40,601 bases of DNA from VBDM01 sp049802235 (lineage in GTDB: Bacteria; Pseudomonadota; Gammaproteobacteria; Burkholderiales; SG8-39). The DNA is taken from NCBI GenBank assembly GCA_049802235.1, contig JBARMB010000081.1, positions 1-40,601 on the forward strand, read 5' to 3'. Shown piece after piece: positions 17,031-26,134 of this stretch. Below the pieces are notes generated by a model that was not told where the DNA came from, ran no database searches, and saw only the letters and a list, made by a program, of their open reading frames with translations. Positions within the stretch are counted from its first letter, which is position 1. Each line of letters begins with the position of its first letter. Both the position numbers and the translations under genes were made by a program.

Positions 17031-17869
17031 TGAGCTACGGCCCGAAACCCTGGATCCAGCTCAACTGGGACATGCGCGCCGCGCTGAACTTCATCTTCGG
17101 CGGCACCGGCGCCGGTTTCCTCCTGCTCGCGGCGTTCGCAGCCGCGCCCGCGCGCGCCTGGCAGGGAGGAATGCTGCTCGGCCTGGCGCTCGTCGGCCTG
17201 GGGCTTCTGGCGGTGTGGCTGGAGATCGGCAGGAAGCTGCGCGCGGTGCACGTGTTCTTCAATCCGTTCACGTCCTGGATGACGCGCGAATCTTTCGTCG
17301 CGTTGCTGCTGTTCGCCTCCGGGTTGTTTGCCGTCGCGCTCGCCTCGCCGCAATTGGGCGCGCTCACCGCGGCCATCGCGCTTGCTTTCGTCTACTGCCA
17401 GGGTCGCATCCTGCGCGCCTCGAGGGGCATTCCCGCATGGCGCGAGCCGACCATCACCTGGCTCATCTTCTTGACCGGGATCGCCGAGGGCGCGGGCCTG
17501 TTCGTCGCGCTGGCGGCGCTCACCCGGGGGACGGTGCCGGCGCTCGCCGGCGGCTGCCTCGCGCTCGCGGTGGTGGCACGCGCCGTGGCCTGGTCAATCT
17601 ATCGCAAGCGGGTGGATGCCGACCTGATTCCCAAAGCGCGCGCCGCGCTCGACCCGGCGGGCAAGCTGCTTTATCAGCTGGGGACCCTGGCGCCGCTCGC
17701 GCTTCTGGTGGCCGGCGGTGCATTCGAGGATTTCGCCACCGCCACCGACGTGCTGGCGGGCGTCGCGGCGCTCGCCGCCGGCTGGCGGCTGAAGTATGTG
17801 ATGGTGACCAAAGCGTCGTTCAACCAGGGATTCTCACTGCCGCGCGTGCCGGTGCGCGGGAGAAAATGA
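17030..17869 (+). CDS. padD: DmsC/PsrC-type membrane anchor subunit, PadD-like
   Basis: This is a 279-residue protein with about eight hydrophobic segments, of the DMSO-reductase anchor type. It starts MSYGPKPWIQLNWDMRAALN, and a loop carries VFFNPFTSWMTRESFVALLL, typical of DmsC-like anchors. It should dock the catalytic and Fe-S subunits at the inner membrane and pass electrons to quinone. It overlaps padC by one base and precedes the CoA-ligase gene by 25 bases. Confidence 0.8.
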   Translation: MSYGPKPWIQLNWDMRAALNFIFGGTGAGFLLLAAFAAAPARAWQGGMLLGLALVGLGLLAVWLEIGRKLRAVHVFFNPFTSWMTRESFVALLLFASGLFAVALASPQLGALTAAIALAFVYCQGRILRASRGIPAWREPTITWLIFLTGIAEGAGLFVALAALTRGTVPALAGGCLALAVVARAVAWSIYRKRVDADLIPKARAALDPAGKLLYQLGTLAPLALLVAGGAFEDFATATDVLAGVAALAAGWRLKYVMVTKASFNQGFSLPRVPVRGRK

Positions 17870-17894
17870 AAACCGCGAGGGGAGGGAGCTGAGC

Positions 17895-19277
17895 ATGGCG
17901 AAGACGGCGAGAGGTGCACGGACGGGCGCACGCGCTGCGGCGGGCAAGGCGGTGCGCCGAAAAGCAGCGGCTTACCGCTTCGATCCGGTGGCCGAGACGA
18001 TGCCGCGCAACCGGCTGCGCGCGCTGCAACTGCGGCGGCTGAAGCTTACGCTCAAGAATGCCTTTGACAACGTGCCGCTGCACCGCAAGCGAATGAAGAC
18101 GCTGGGCATCGCGCCGCAGGATATCCGCAGCCTCGACGATCTTGCGTCGCTGCCGTTCACGATGAAGTCCGACCTGCGCGACCACTATCCTTTCGGCATG
18201 TTTGCCCGGCCGCGCGAGACACTGGTGCGTCTGCACGCGTCCTCCGGCACCACCGGCAAGCCGACGGTCGTCGGCTACAGCGCCCGGGACATCGCCACCT
18301 GGGCGGACCTGATGGCCCGATCCATGGCTTGCGCCGGGGTGCGTCCCGGCGACGTGGTGCACAACGCCTATGGCTACGGCCTGTTTACCGGGGGCTTGGG
18401 CGCGCATTACGGCGGGGAGCGGCTGGGCGCCACCGTGGTGCCGATGTCGGGCGGCAATACCGAGCGGCAGATCGTGCTGATCCAGGATTTCGCCGCGCGG
18501 GTGCTGTGCGCGACGCCCTCGTATGCGCTCGCCATCGCAGAGGTGGCGGAGAAGCAGGGCGTGGACCTGCGCAAATCGCGGCTCGCCATCGGCTTGTTCG
18601 GCGCCGAGCCCTGGAGCGAGGCGATGCGCAAGGAGATCGAGGCGCGCCTCGGCATGAAGGCGATCGACATCTACGGCCTGTCGGAAATCATGGGGCCCGG
18701 CGTGGCCTGCGAATGCGAGGAGGCGCGCGCCGGACTGCACGGCTGGGAGGACCATTTCATTTTCGAGATCATCGACCCGGAGACGGCGAAGCCGCTCCCC
18801 GAGGGCGAAGCGGGCGAGCTGGTGATCACCACGCTCACCAAGGAAGCGCTGCCGATGATCCGCTACCGCACGCGCGACATCACCCGCATCACCCGCGAGC
18901 CCTGCGAATGCGGCCGCACGCATGTGCGCATAATGCGGATCACCGGCCGGAACGATGACATGCTGATCATCCGCGGCGTCAATGTCTATCCGTCGCAGAT
19001 CGAGGCGGTGCTGATCGGGCTGCCGGACCTTGCTCCGCATTACCAGCTGGTCGTCGAGCGGCAGGGAGCACTGGATCACCTGACGGTGGAGGTCGAGGCA
19101 AGCGCCTCGGTCAATCTCACGCCGGAGGCCGGCACTGCGATCGGCGGTTCGGTGCGGCATTACATCAAGTCGATGGTGGGCGTGACCGCCGAGGTGCGGG
19201 TGAAGTCACCCGGGGAGATCCCGCGCTCCCAGGGGAAGGCGGTGCGGGTGCGCGACCTGCGGCCGAAGTCGGCCTGA
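17895..19277 (+). CDS. paaK: Phenylacetate-CoA ligase-type AMP-forming ligase
   Basis: This is a 460-residue adenylate-forming enzyme of the PaaK family. It has the ATP-binding loop ASSGTTGKPTVVGY (near residue 115), the IYGLSEIMGPGVACEC segment near residue 260, and MIRYRTRDITRI with a hinge aspartate. The C-terminal RNDDMLIIRGVNVYPSQIE is the PaaK-specific lid region. The N-terminus has a basic extension of about 25 residues. It activates an aryl acetate to its CoA ester with ATP. Its place directly after the PadBCD-like genes suggests it supplies their substrate, analogous to padJ. Benzoate- or indoleacetate-type substrates cannot be excluded. Confidence 0.85.
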   Translation: MAKTARGARTGARAAAGKAVRRKAAAYRFDPVAETMPRNRLRALQLRRLKLTLKNAFDNVPLHRKRMKTLGIAPQDIRSLDDLASLPFTMKSDLRDHYPFGMFARPRETLVRLHASSGTTGKPTVVGYSARDIATWADLMARSMACAGVRPGDVVHNAYGYGLFTGGLGAHYGGERLGATVVPMSGGNTERQIVLIQDFAARVLCATPSYALAIAEVAEKQGVDLRKSRLAIGLFGAEPWSEAMRKEIEARLGMKAIDIYGLSEIMGPGVACECEEARAGLHGWEDHFIFEIIDPETAKPLPEGEAGELVITTLTKEALPMIRYRTRDITRITREPCECGRTHVRIMRITGRNDDMLIIRGVNVYPSQIEAVLIGLPDLAPHYQLVVERQGALDHLTVEVEASASVNLTPEAGTAIGGSVRHYIKSMVGVTAEVRVKSPGEIPRSQGKAVRVRDLRPKSA

Positions 19278-19295
19278 CGTAACGGAAGGAATCTC

Positions 19296-19790
19296 ATGGA
19301 GCTGCGCCGCCAGGTTTGCCGCACGTTGCACGAGGAACATGTCGCCGTGCTCGATCTGCTGAATCGCTTCGGGCAGGCACTCGGCCGTCTCAAGGGCTCG
19401 CTGCCGCCGGGCGACCCGGCGTGGCAGTCGTTGCTGGCGCAACTCGCCGCAGCGCTGCAACACGAGGTGACGCGCCACTTCGGCTTCGAGGAAGACCAGC
19501 TGTTTCCCAGGCTGCATCAAAGCGGGCAGGGCGAGCTCGCGGAGTTGTTGTTCGAGGAGCACGAAGTCATACGCGAGGTGGTGCGCCCGCTCCTCGTCCT
19601 GATCGACCGCGCCCGGACGGGCGATCTGGACGGCACCGGCTGGCAATCGCTCAAAGTGACCGGGCTGGAACTGGTCGAGCGCCTCACTTCGCACGCCGAG
19701 AAGGAGGAACTTTCGCTGGTGCCGGTACTGGAGGATCTGCTTGACGAGGATACCGACCGAGAGCTCTGGAGTGCCTACGCAGCCGGCTGA
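19296..19790 (+). CDS. Hemerythrin/HHE cation-binding domain protein
   Basis: This 164-residue four-helix protein has spaced His/Glu motifs: LHEEHVAVLD (H12, H15), HEVTRHFGFEEDQLFP, LLFEEHEVIREVV and SHAEKEELSLVP. That is the di-iron HHE pattern. Such proteins bind O2, NO or iron and are often found beside oxygen-sensitive enzymes, so protection or sensing for the neighbouring molybdoenzyme is a reasonable inference. It starts 18 bases after the ligase stop and is the last + strand gene before the island. Confidence 0.85.
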   Translation: MELRRQVCRTLHEEHVAVLDLLNRFGQALGRLKGSLPPGDPAWQSLLAQLAAALQHEVTRHFGFEEDQLFPRLHQSGQGELAELLFEEHEVIREVVRPLLVLIDRARTGDLDGTGWQSLKVTGLELVERLTSHAEKEELSLVPVLEDLLDEDTDRELWSAYAAG

Positions 19791-19825
19791 GCGAAACGGA
19801 GCCGGCCCTGCGGTCGCCGATCACG

Positions 19826-19993
19826 GCGTCAGCCGAGCCGCTTGACGAACCCCAGCCGCTGGCTCGGCCCGAAGCCGGCGCGATAGAAAAATCCCAGCAG
19901 GTCGAAGTTCTCGCGCGCGATCACCGTCTCGACGCGCTCGACGTGCAATGCCTCGAGATTGACAAACAGCTGCGACAGCAGCGCGGTGCCGAT
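19826..19993. repeat. Direct repeat, left copy (GNAT 3' end)
   Basis: This stretch matches 40434-40601 in the same orientation at 160 of 168 positions. Similarity begins 3 bases beyond the GNAT stop codon and is lost abruptly outside it. It may extend further right inside the gene; the window end hides this. Confidence 0.9.
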
Positions 19994-20350
19994 CCCGGTG
20001 CCGGCGAAACCCGGATCGACGCCGATGGTGTCGATCACCGCCACCGGCTCGGTGCGGCCGAAATCGCCGAAATCCACCTTGGCCATGATGAAGCCGGAAA
20101 CCGATCCGTCCCGGTACGCCGCGAGCGAGACCCGTATCGCGGAGTCGTTGAGCGCCTCGCCCACCAGGCGGGTGATATACGCGCTACGGTCGCGGCCGGT
20201 GATCCTGCGGTCGATGCGCACGATGTTGCCGATGTCGCCGGAGGCAAGCGAGCGCACGTCGGCGCGGTCGCGCGCCAATGTCTCGTAATCGTTCGAACGC
20301 TGGCTCGGGGACGCCGCCCGCGCCGTCCAGAGCGAAAAAGACGCCAGCAA
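19829..20350 (-). CDS. GNAT-family N-acetyltransferase, left copy
   Basis: This is a leftward gene of up to 173 codons. The recognisable GNAT domain begins at VRSLASGDIGNIVRIDRRIT and includes the acetyl-CoA loop of GVDPGFAGTGIGTALLSQLF and the C-terminal NFDLLGFFYRAGFGPSQRL. The start is uncertain: the longest frame uses a TTG, and its first 20-25 residues (MLASFSLWTARAAS...) do not look like a GNAT N-terminus. A TTG near 20276 or a GTG just after it may be the real start. Alternatively, the 5' end was altered when the adjoining island arrived. A second copy of its 3' end lies at 40437-40601, about 20.6 kb away. The substrate is unknown. Confidence 0.8.
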   Translation of the reverse strand: MLASFSLWTARAASPSQRSNDYETLARDRADVRSLASGDIGNIVRIDRRITGRDRSAYITRLVGEALNDSAIRVSLAAYRDGSVSGFIMAKVDFGDFGRTEPVAVIDTIGVDPGFAGTGIGTALLSQLFVNLEALHVERVETVIARENFDLLGFFYRAGFGPSQRLGFVKRLG

Positions 20351-20406
20351 GTAGAATAGGTCACCTTTCCGCGCATCTTTGCCAAGCGCCTGGGCTGGGG
20401 CGCCAC

Positions 20407-22866
20407 ATGAACAAGAAAAACCTCACCGAACGCGACATCTGCACCAAGTTCCTCACGCCGGCCGTGAAGGACGCGGGCTGGGATGTGATATCGCAGGTCC
20501 GTGAGGAAGTGTTTTTTACCAAGGGTCGGATTATTGTCCGCGGCAAGCTGGTCACGCGCGGCAAGGCGAAAATCGCGGACTACATCCTCTACTACAAGCC
20601 GAACATCCCGATTGCGCTCATCGAGGCGAAGGACAACAACCAACCCGTCGGCGGCGGCATGCAGCAGGGGCTCGAATACGCCGCGACCCTCGACATTCCA
20701 TTCGTCTTTTCATCGAACGGCGACGCCTTCCTGTTCCACGACCGCACTGGTCTGAGCGGCCAGATTGAAACGGAGCTGGCGCTGGACGCCTTCCCGACGC
20801 CGGAGCAACTCTGGGCGAAATATCGTGCATGGAAAGGGCTCGCCCCCGCGGAAGAACGCATCGTGCTTCAGGACTACCACGACGACGCCAACGGCAAGGA
20901 GCCGCGCTACTACCAGCGCATCGCCATCAACAACGCGATCGAGGCCATCGCCAAAGGGCAGGACCGCATCCTGCTCGTGATGGCGACTGGCACGGGCAAG
21001 ACTTACACTGCGTTCCAGATCATCTGGCGCCTGTGGAAAGCCGGGCAGAAGAAACGCATCCTGTACCTCGCCGACCGCAACGTCCTGGTCGATCAGACGA
21101 TGGTGAACGACTTCCGCCCCTTTGGCGCGGCCATGGCTAAGCTCAGCACCGGGTCGAAGACCATTGAGCGCGAGGGCGGCGCCGAGGTTCAACTGGCGCT
21201 CGCCATCGACCAGAAGCATCGGCGCATCGACACCGCCTACGAGATCTACCTCGCGCTCTATCAGGCCATCACCGGCCCGGAGGATCGCCAGAAGCTCTTC
21301 CGCGAACTCTCTCCGGACTTCTTCGACCTTATCGTCATCGACGAATGCCATCGCGGCAGCGCGGCGGCAGATTCCGCCTGGCGGGAGATCCTCGACTACT
21401 TTTCCAGCGCCACGCAAATCGGCCTCACCGCCACGCCGAAAGAGACCGAGTACGTCTCGAACATTCACTACTTCGGCCAGCCCGTCTATTCCTACTCGCT
21501 GAAGCAGGGCATCCATGACGGTTTCCTCGCTCCCTACAAGGTGGTAAAGGTTCATCTCGACGTGGACGTGGAAGGTTACCGCCCTGAAAAAGGCGAGACG
21601 GACAAATACGGCTACGAGATCGAAGACCGCATTTACAACCAGAAGGACTTCGACCGCAGTCTTGTTATCGACGAGCGAACCAAGCGCGTCGCCCGCCGGG
21701 TGAGCGAGTTCCTGAGAGAAAGCGGCGACCGCTTCCAGAAGACCATTGTCTTCTGCGTCGATACCGAACATGCCGCGCGCATGCGCCAGGCCCTGGTCAA
21801 CGAGAACCCTGACCTCGTGCAGCAGAATGCACGCTACGTCATGCGCATCACCGGCGACGACCCGCAGGGTGTCGACCAGGTCGGCAATTTCATCGACCCG
21901 GAAGCGAAATACCCGGTTATCGTCACCACCTCGCGCCTGCTATCCACGGGCGTGGACACCCAGACCTGCCGCCTGATCGTGCTCGACCGCGCAGTCGGGT
22001 CGATGACCGAGTTCAAGCAGATCATGGGCCGCGGCACACGCGTCCACGAAGACACGCGGAAGTATTACTTCACCTTGCTTGATTTCCGCAAGGCGACCAA
22101 CCACTTCGCCGATCCGGATTTCGACGGCGTGCCGGTGCAGATCTACGAACCCGGCGAAGACGATCCGGTCAGTCCGCCGGACGATGTGCCTCCGACGTAC
22201 GATCCCGACGATCCCATCCCGCCAGAGCCCGGCGAGGACGAGGAACTCGTCGGCTATCCCGATTCGCCAGACATCAACATCTTGACAGCTGGGCTGCGAC
22301 CCGCGAAATACTACGTTCACGGCAGAGAGGTCGCCATCCTCGCCGAGCGCATCGAATACCTTGACGAATACGGCAAGCTGGTAACCGAAAGCCTGCGCGA
22401 CTACTCAAAAAAAACGCTGAGGAAGCAATTTGCCAGTCTCGACGCATTCCTGAAGCGCTGGAAGGGCGCCGAGCGCAAGCAGGCGATCATCGAGGAACTC
22501 GCCGCCGAGGGCCTGCTGCTCGATCCGTTGGCCGACGAGGTGGGCAAGGATCTCGACCCGTTCGACCTGATCTGCCACGTGGCCTTCGACCAGCCGGCGC
22601 TCACGCGGCGCGAGCGGGCGGACAACGTGCGCAAGCGCGACGTATTCACTCGATACGGGATGCAGGCCCGCGCAGTCCTCGAAGCCCTGCTGCAGAAATA
22701 CCAGGACGAAGGCGTTACCGGTCTGGACGATCCGCGCATCCTGAAAATCGCGCCCTTCGACGCCATGGGCACTCCGGTCGAACTGCTGAAGCAGTTCGGC
22801 GGCAGGAGCGGCTTCGAAAAGGCCGTCCACGAACTTCAATCCGCTCTCTACGATAAGGCTGCCTGA
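20407..22866 (+). CDS. hsdR: Type I restriction enzyme R subunit (EcoEI-like HsdR)
   Basis: This is an 819-residue ATP-dependent translocase and endonuclease subunit. ATG 20407 is chosen because MNKKNLTERDICTKFLTPAV is a normal HsdR N-terminus; the frame is open further left but without family features. The PD-(D/E)XK nuclease site is visible as D58 and E73-A-K75. The SF2 helicase core has Walker A ATGTGKT (residues 193-199), DECH at 312-315, a TATPKET motif and a late QIMGRGTR motif VI. The C-terminal region is of the EcoEI type. The length is at the short end for HsdR but usual for the EcoEI-like group. It is the first gene of hsdR-hsdM-hsdS and is divergent from GNAT. Confidence 0.93.
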   Translation: MNKKNLTERDICTKFLTPAVKDAGWDVISQVREEVFFTKGRIIVRGKLVTRGKAKIADYILYYKPNIPIALIEAKDNNQPVGGGMQQGLEYAATLDIPFVFSSNGDAFLFHDRTGLSGQIETELALDAFPTPEQLWAKYRAWKGLAPAEERIVLQDYHDDANGKEPRYYQRIAINNAIEAIAKGQDRILLVMATGTGKTYTAFQIIWRLWKAGQKKRILYLADRNVLVDQTMVNDFRPFGAAMAKLSTGSKTIEREGGAEVQLALAIDQKHRRIDTAYEIYLALYQAITGPEDRQKLFRELSPDFFDLIVIDECHRGSAAADSAWREILDYFSSATQIGLTATPKETEYVSNIHYFGQPVYSYSLKQGIHDGFLAPYKVVKVHLDVDVEGYRPEKGETDKYGYEIEDRIYNQKDFDRSLVIDERTKRVARRVSEFLRESGDRFQKTIVFCVDTEHAARMRQALVNENPDLVQQNARYVMRITGDDPQGVDQVGNFIDPEAKYPVIVTTSRLLSTGVDTQTCRLIVLDRAVGSMTEFKQIMGRGTRVHEDTRKYYFTLLDFRKATNHFADPDFDGVPVQIYEPGEDDPVSPPDDVPPTYDPDDPIPPEPGEDEELVGYPDSPDINILTAGLRPAKYYVHGREVAILAERIEYLDEYGKLVTESLRDYSKKTLRKQFASLDAFLKRWKGAERKQAIIEELAAEGLLLDPLADEVGKDLDPFDLICHVAFDQPALTRRERADNVRKRDVFTRYGMQARAVLEALLQKYQDEGVTGLDDPRILKIAPFDAMGTPVELLKQFGGRSGFEKAVHELQSALYDKAA

Positions 22867-22871
22867 ACCCC

Positions 22872-24326
22872 ATGTCCGTCCGCAATGTCGTCAAATCCAT
22901 CCAGGACATCATGCGCCAGGATGTCGGCGTCGATGGCGACGCCCAGCGCATCTCCCAGCTTTGCTGGATGTTCTTTCTCAAGATCATCGACGACCAGGAT
23001 CAGGAGCTGGAACTGATGCAGGAGGGCTATCGCTCGCCCATCCCCGCAAAATTCCGCTGGCGCGCCTGGGCCGCCGACCCGGAGGGCATCACCGGCGACC
23101 CACTGCTCGCTTTCGTCAACGACGAGTTGTTCCCCGCACTCAAAGAGCTGTCCAATACCGCCAGGGACGGCCGGCGCCGTGTGGTGCGCGACGTGTTCGA
23201 GGACGCCTACAACTACATGAAGTCCGGCCAGCTCATGCGCCAGGTGGTGAACAAGATCAACGCCATCGACTTCAACAACCTCTCCGAGCGCCAGCACTTC
23301 GGTGATCTCTACGAGCAGATCCTGAACGACCTGCAGAGCGCCGGCAACGCGGGCGAGTACTACACGCCGCGCGCCGTCACGGCCTTCATGGCCGAGCGCA
23401 TCGACCCCAAGCCCGGCGAAATCCTGCTCGACCCCGCCTGCGGCACCGGCGGCTTTCTCACCTGCGCGCTGCGCCACATGCGCAGCCGTTACGTGAAGAC
23501 GCCGGAGGACGAGCGGCGCATGCAGCAGGCGCTGCGCGCCGTGGAGAAAAAGCAGCTCCCACACATGCTGTGCGTCACCAACATGCTGCTGCACGGCATC
23601 GACGACCCCTCGTTCGTGCGTCACGACAACACGCTGGCACGCCCCTACATCAGCTACGGGCAGTCGGACCGCGTGGACATCGTCCTCACCAATCCGCCGT
23701 TCGGCGGGCGCGAGGAAGATGGTATCGAGAGCAACTTCCCCAAGCACTTCCAGACCCGCGAGACCGCCGACCTTTTCCTCGCGCTCATCATCCGCCTGCT
23801 CAAACCGGGTGGGCGCGCCGCCGTGGTGCTGCCGGACGGTTCGCTGTTCGGCGAAGGCGTGAAGACCCGGCTGAAGGAACACCTCATGGAGGAGTGCAAC
23901 CTGCACACCATCGTGCGGCTGCCGAACAGCGTGTTCAAGCCCTACGCCTCCATCGGCACCAACCTGCTGTTTTTCGAGAAGGGCGAGCCGACCAAGGAAA
24001 TCTGGTTCTACGAGCACCGCGTCCCCGAAGGGCAGAAAGCCTACTCGATGACCAGACCGATCAAGGTCGAGCACTTGAAGCCTTGCGTCGACTGGTGGGG
24101 CGGGGCTGGACGGGAGGAGCGCGAGGAAACCGAAGTCGCTTGGAAGGTCACGCTCGAAGAGGTGAAGGCCCGCAACTACAACCTCGACATCAAGAACCCG
24201 CACACCGTCGCCGACGATCACGGCGATCCGGAGGAACTGTTGGCTAAGCTCGACCAGGCGGAAAAGCAGACCGCCGTCCTGCGCGACCAGCTCAAGGCCA
24301 TCCTAGAAGAGGCGCTGTTGCGATGA
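22872..24326 (+). CDS. hsdM: Type I modification methyltransferase subunit HsdM
   Basis: This is a 484-residue N6-adenine DNA methyltransferase. The N-terminal helical region (IQDIMRQDVGVDGDAQRISQLCWMFFLKI) precedes the SAM-binding motif DPACGTGGF near residue 187 and the catalytic NPPF at 274-277. It follows hsdR by 5 bases and overlaps hsdS (ATGA). It modifies host sites together with HsdS and is required for restriction in the full R-M-S complex. Confidence 0.95.
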   Translation: MSVRNVVKSIQDIMRQDVGVDGDAQRISQLCWMFFLKIIDDQDQELELMQEGYRSPIPAKFRWRAWAADPEGITGDPLLAFVNDELFPALKELSNTARDGRRRVVRDVFEDAYNYMKSGQLMRQVVNKINAIDFNNLSERQHFGDLYEQILNDLQSAGNAGEYYTPRAVTAFMAERIDPKPGEILLDPACGTGGFLTCALRHMRSRYVKTPEDERRMQQALRAVEKKQLPHMLCVTNMLLHGIDDPSFVRHDNTLARPYISYGQSDRVDIVLTNPPFGGREEDGIESNFPKHFQTRETADLFLALIIRLLKPGGRAAVVLPDGSLFGEGVKTRLKEHLMEECNLHTIVRLPNSVFKPYASIGTNLLFFEKGEPTKEIWFYEHRVPEGQKAYSMTRPIKVEHLKPCVDWWGGAGREEREETEVAWKVTLEEVKARNYNLDIKNPHTVADDHGDPEELLAKLDQAEKQTAVLRDQLKAILEEALLR

Positions 24327-26020
24327 GCCCGGAGCGCCTCCTCGCACACTTCGACCGCATCAGCGAGGCGCCAGGCGCCATCCCGCACCTGCGCCGCTTT
24401 ATCCTCGATCTTGCCGTACGAGGGAAGCTGGTCGAGCAAGACCCGAAGGACGAACCCGCGTCTAAACTGCTCAAGCGGATTCAGACGGAGAAGGCGCGGC
24501 TGGCGAAAGAGGGAAATGGTCGAAAAGACAAACCGAGCGTGCCGCTGCTGGATGACGATCTGCCGTTTTCCGTTCCCGCCGGGTGGCAATGGAGCCAGCT
24601 GGCAACAATCGGCTTCATCAGTCCGCGGAACGATGTCGACGGTGCTCTGCTCGCATCTTTTGTCCCCATGACGCTGATTCCCGCAGAGTACGGCTCCTCA
24701 CACTTGCACGAGGTAAGGCCTTGGCATGAAATCAAATCCGGCTACACGCACTTTGCTGAGGGCGATGTGGGGCTGGCGAAGATCACACCATGTTTCGAGA
24801 ATGGCAAATCAACAGTCTTTCGAGGGCTCACCGGCGGGATCGGCGCAGGCACGACAGAGTTGCATATCGTCCGCCCACTGCTAATTGATGCCGACTATGT
24901 TCTGCTCTTCTTGAAGTGCCCGCACTTCATTGAGACTGGCATTCCCAGAATGACCGGAACGGCAGGGCAGAAACGAGTCTCCTCCGAGTACTTCGCGTAT
25001 TCGCCTTTCCCTCTCCCGCCCCACGCCGAACAACAGCGCATCGTCGCCAAGGTGGATGAATTGATGGCGCTGTGTGATCGACTGGAGGCGGCCCAAGCGG
25101 AGCGGAAGAGCTGGCGGGATCGGGTGGCGGCGGCATCTCTGTATTGCCTGAACAACGGCGCGGATGTTGAGTCCTTCCGCGAGCACGCCCGCTTCCACCT
25201 CCGCCACCTCCCGCGCCTCACCACGCGCCCCGAGCACATTCAGCAACTCCGTCAGGCCGTCCTCAACCTTGCCGTCCGCGGCAAACTCGTAGAGCAAAAC
25301 CCTCACGACGAACCCGCCTCCGAATTACTCAAGCGGATTCAGGCGGAGAAAGAGAAACTGACGCCGCAACGCAAAGACTCAAAGGATCAACTACCTCCGG
25401 TCGAAGCGAATGAGATGCCGTTTGAGATTCCACCGGGATGGGCTTGGGCGAGGCTAATTGATGTTTCTGCCAAGATTCATTATGGATATACAGCATCAGC
25501 GAACCCAAGAACTGATGGTGTTCGCCTTCTGAGAATCACAGATATCCAAAATAACCGGGTTAATTGGAGTTCTGTGCCAGGCTGCGAAATCACGACAGAT
25601 CAAACTGGGCAATATTTGCTCGCGGTTGGCGATATCTTGATCGCCCGGACTGGAGGCACCATAGGCAAGAGCTTCCTGGTGGAAGAGGTATCGGTGAAGG
25701 CTGTTTTTGCCTCCTACCTCATAAGAGTGCAACGGTTGACGGGTATGTACGACCGCTACTTGAAGTTCTTCCTCGAGTCACCGGTGTATTGGAAACAATT
25801 GGATGACGGCGCGAGAGGTGGCGGCCAGCCGAATGTCAACGGCCAGACTCTGGGGAAAATGACGTTGACAATCCCACCGCTCAATGAGCAAAAACGGATC
25901 GCGGCAAAGGTGACCGAACTGATGGCGCTGTGCGACGAGCTGGATGCCCAACTCATAAACACCGCGACACTCCGCCGTCAGCTCCTCGAAGCTACCCTCT
26001 CGCTGGCCCTTGCTGCATGA
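24323..26020 (+). CDS. hsdS: Type I specificity subunit HsdS with two target-recognition halves
   Basis: This is a 565-residue DNA-recognition subunit. An internal duplication is clear: LDLAVRGKLVEQDPKDEPAS near residue 31 recurs as LNLAVRGKLVEQNPHDEPAS near 310. The motif QQRIVAKVDELMALCDRLE recurs as QKRIAAKVTELMALCDELD. Each conserved half is followed by a variable target-recognition domain. The second domain (about 25440-25800) is distinctly AT-richer than the surrounding hsd sequence, a sign of domain exchange. Each domain should read one half of a split recognition site; the site cannot be predicted by eye. Confidence 0.94.
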   Translation: MSPERLLAHFDRISEAPGAIPHLRRFILDLAVRGKLVEQDPKDEPASKLLKRIQTEKARLAKEGNGRKDKPSVPLLDDDLPFSVPAGWQWSQLATIGFISPRNDVDGALLASFVPMTLIPAEYGSSHLHEVRPWHEIKSGYTHFAEGDVGLAKITPCFENGKSTVFRGLTGGIGAGTTELHIVRPLLIDADYVLLFLKCPHFIETGIPRMTGTAGQKRVSSEYFAYSPFPLPPHAEQQRIVAKVDELMALCDRLEAAQAERKSWRDRVAAASLYCLNNGADVESFREHARFHLRHLPRLTTRPEHIQQLRQAVLNLAVRGKLVEQNPHDEPASELLKRIQAEKEKLTPQRKDSKDQLPPVEANEMPFEIPPGWAWARLIDVSAKIHYGYTASANPRTDGVRLLRITDIQNNRVNWSSVPGCEITTDQTGQYLLAVGDILIARTGGTIGKSFLVEEVSVKAVFASYLIRVQRLTGMYDRYLKFFLESPVYWKQLDDGARGGGQPNVNGQTLGKMTLTIPPLNEQKRIAAKVTELMALCDELDAQLINTATLRRQLLEATLSLALAA

Positions 26021-26134
26021 AGCATTCATACAATATGGGACTAATGTCGAATCAACTGCCTGTGGAGGTGCCCGAGCTGCGAGGCAATACCAAGTCCGAT
26101 GTAGGCCATTGCTCAATCGAGGCGTGGTAAACGC

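Noticed and set aside
19826..19993. A classical integrase attachment-site duplication
   Set aside because: The shared stretch is at least 168 bases, is diverged at synonymous positions, covers much of a gene, and no integrase or tRNA is seen.
26017..26130. Small 37-codon frame overlapping the hsdS stop (ATGA) and ending just before the nitrilase-fold gene
   Set aside because: The overlap is suggestive, but the product has no recognisable features and the frame is short enough to occur by chance. Conservation in related loci would be needed.
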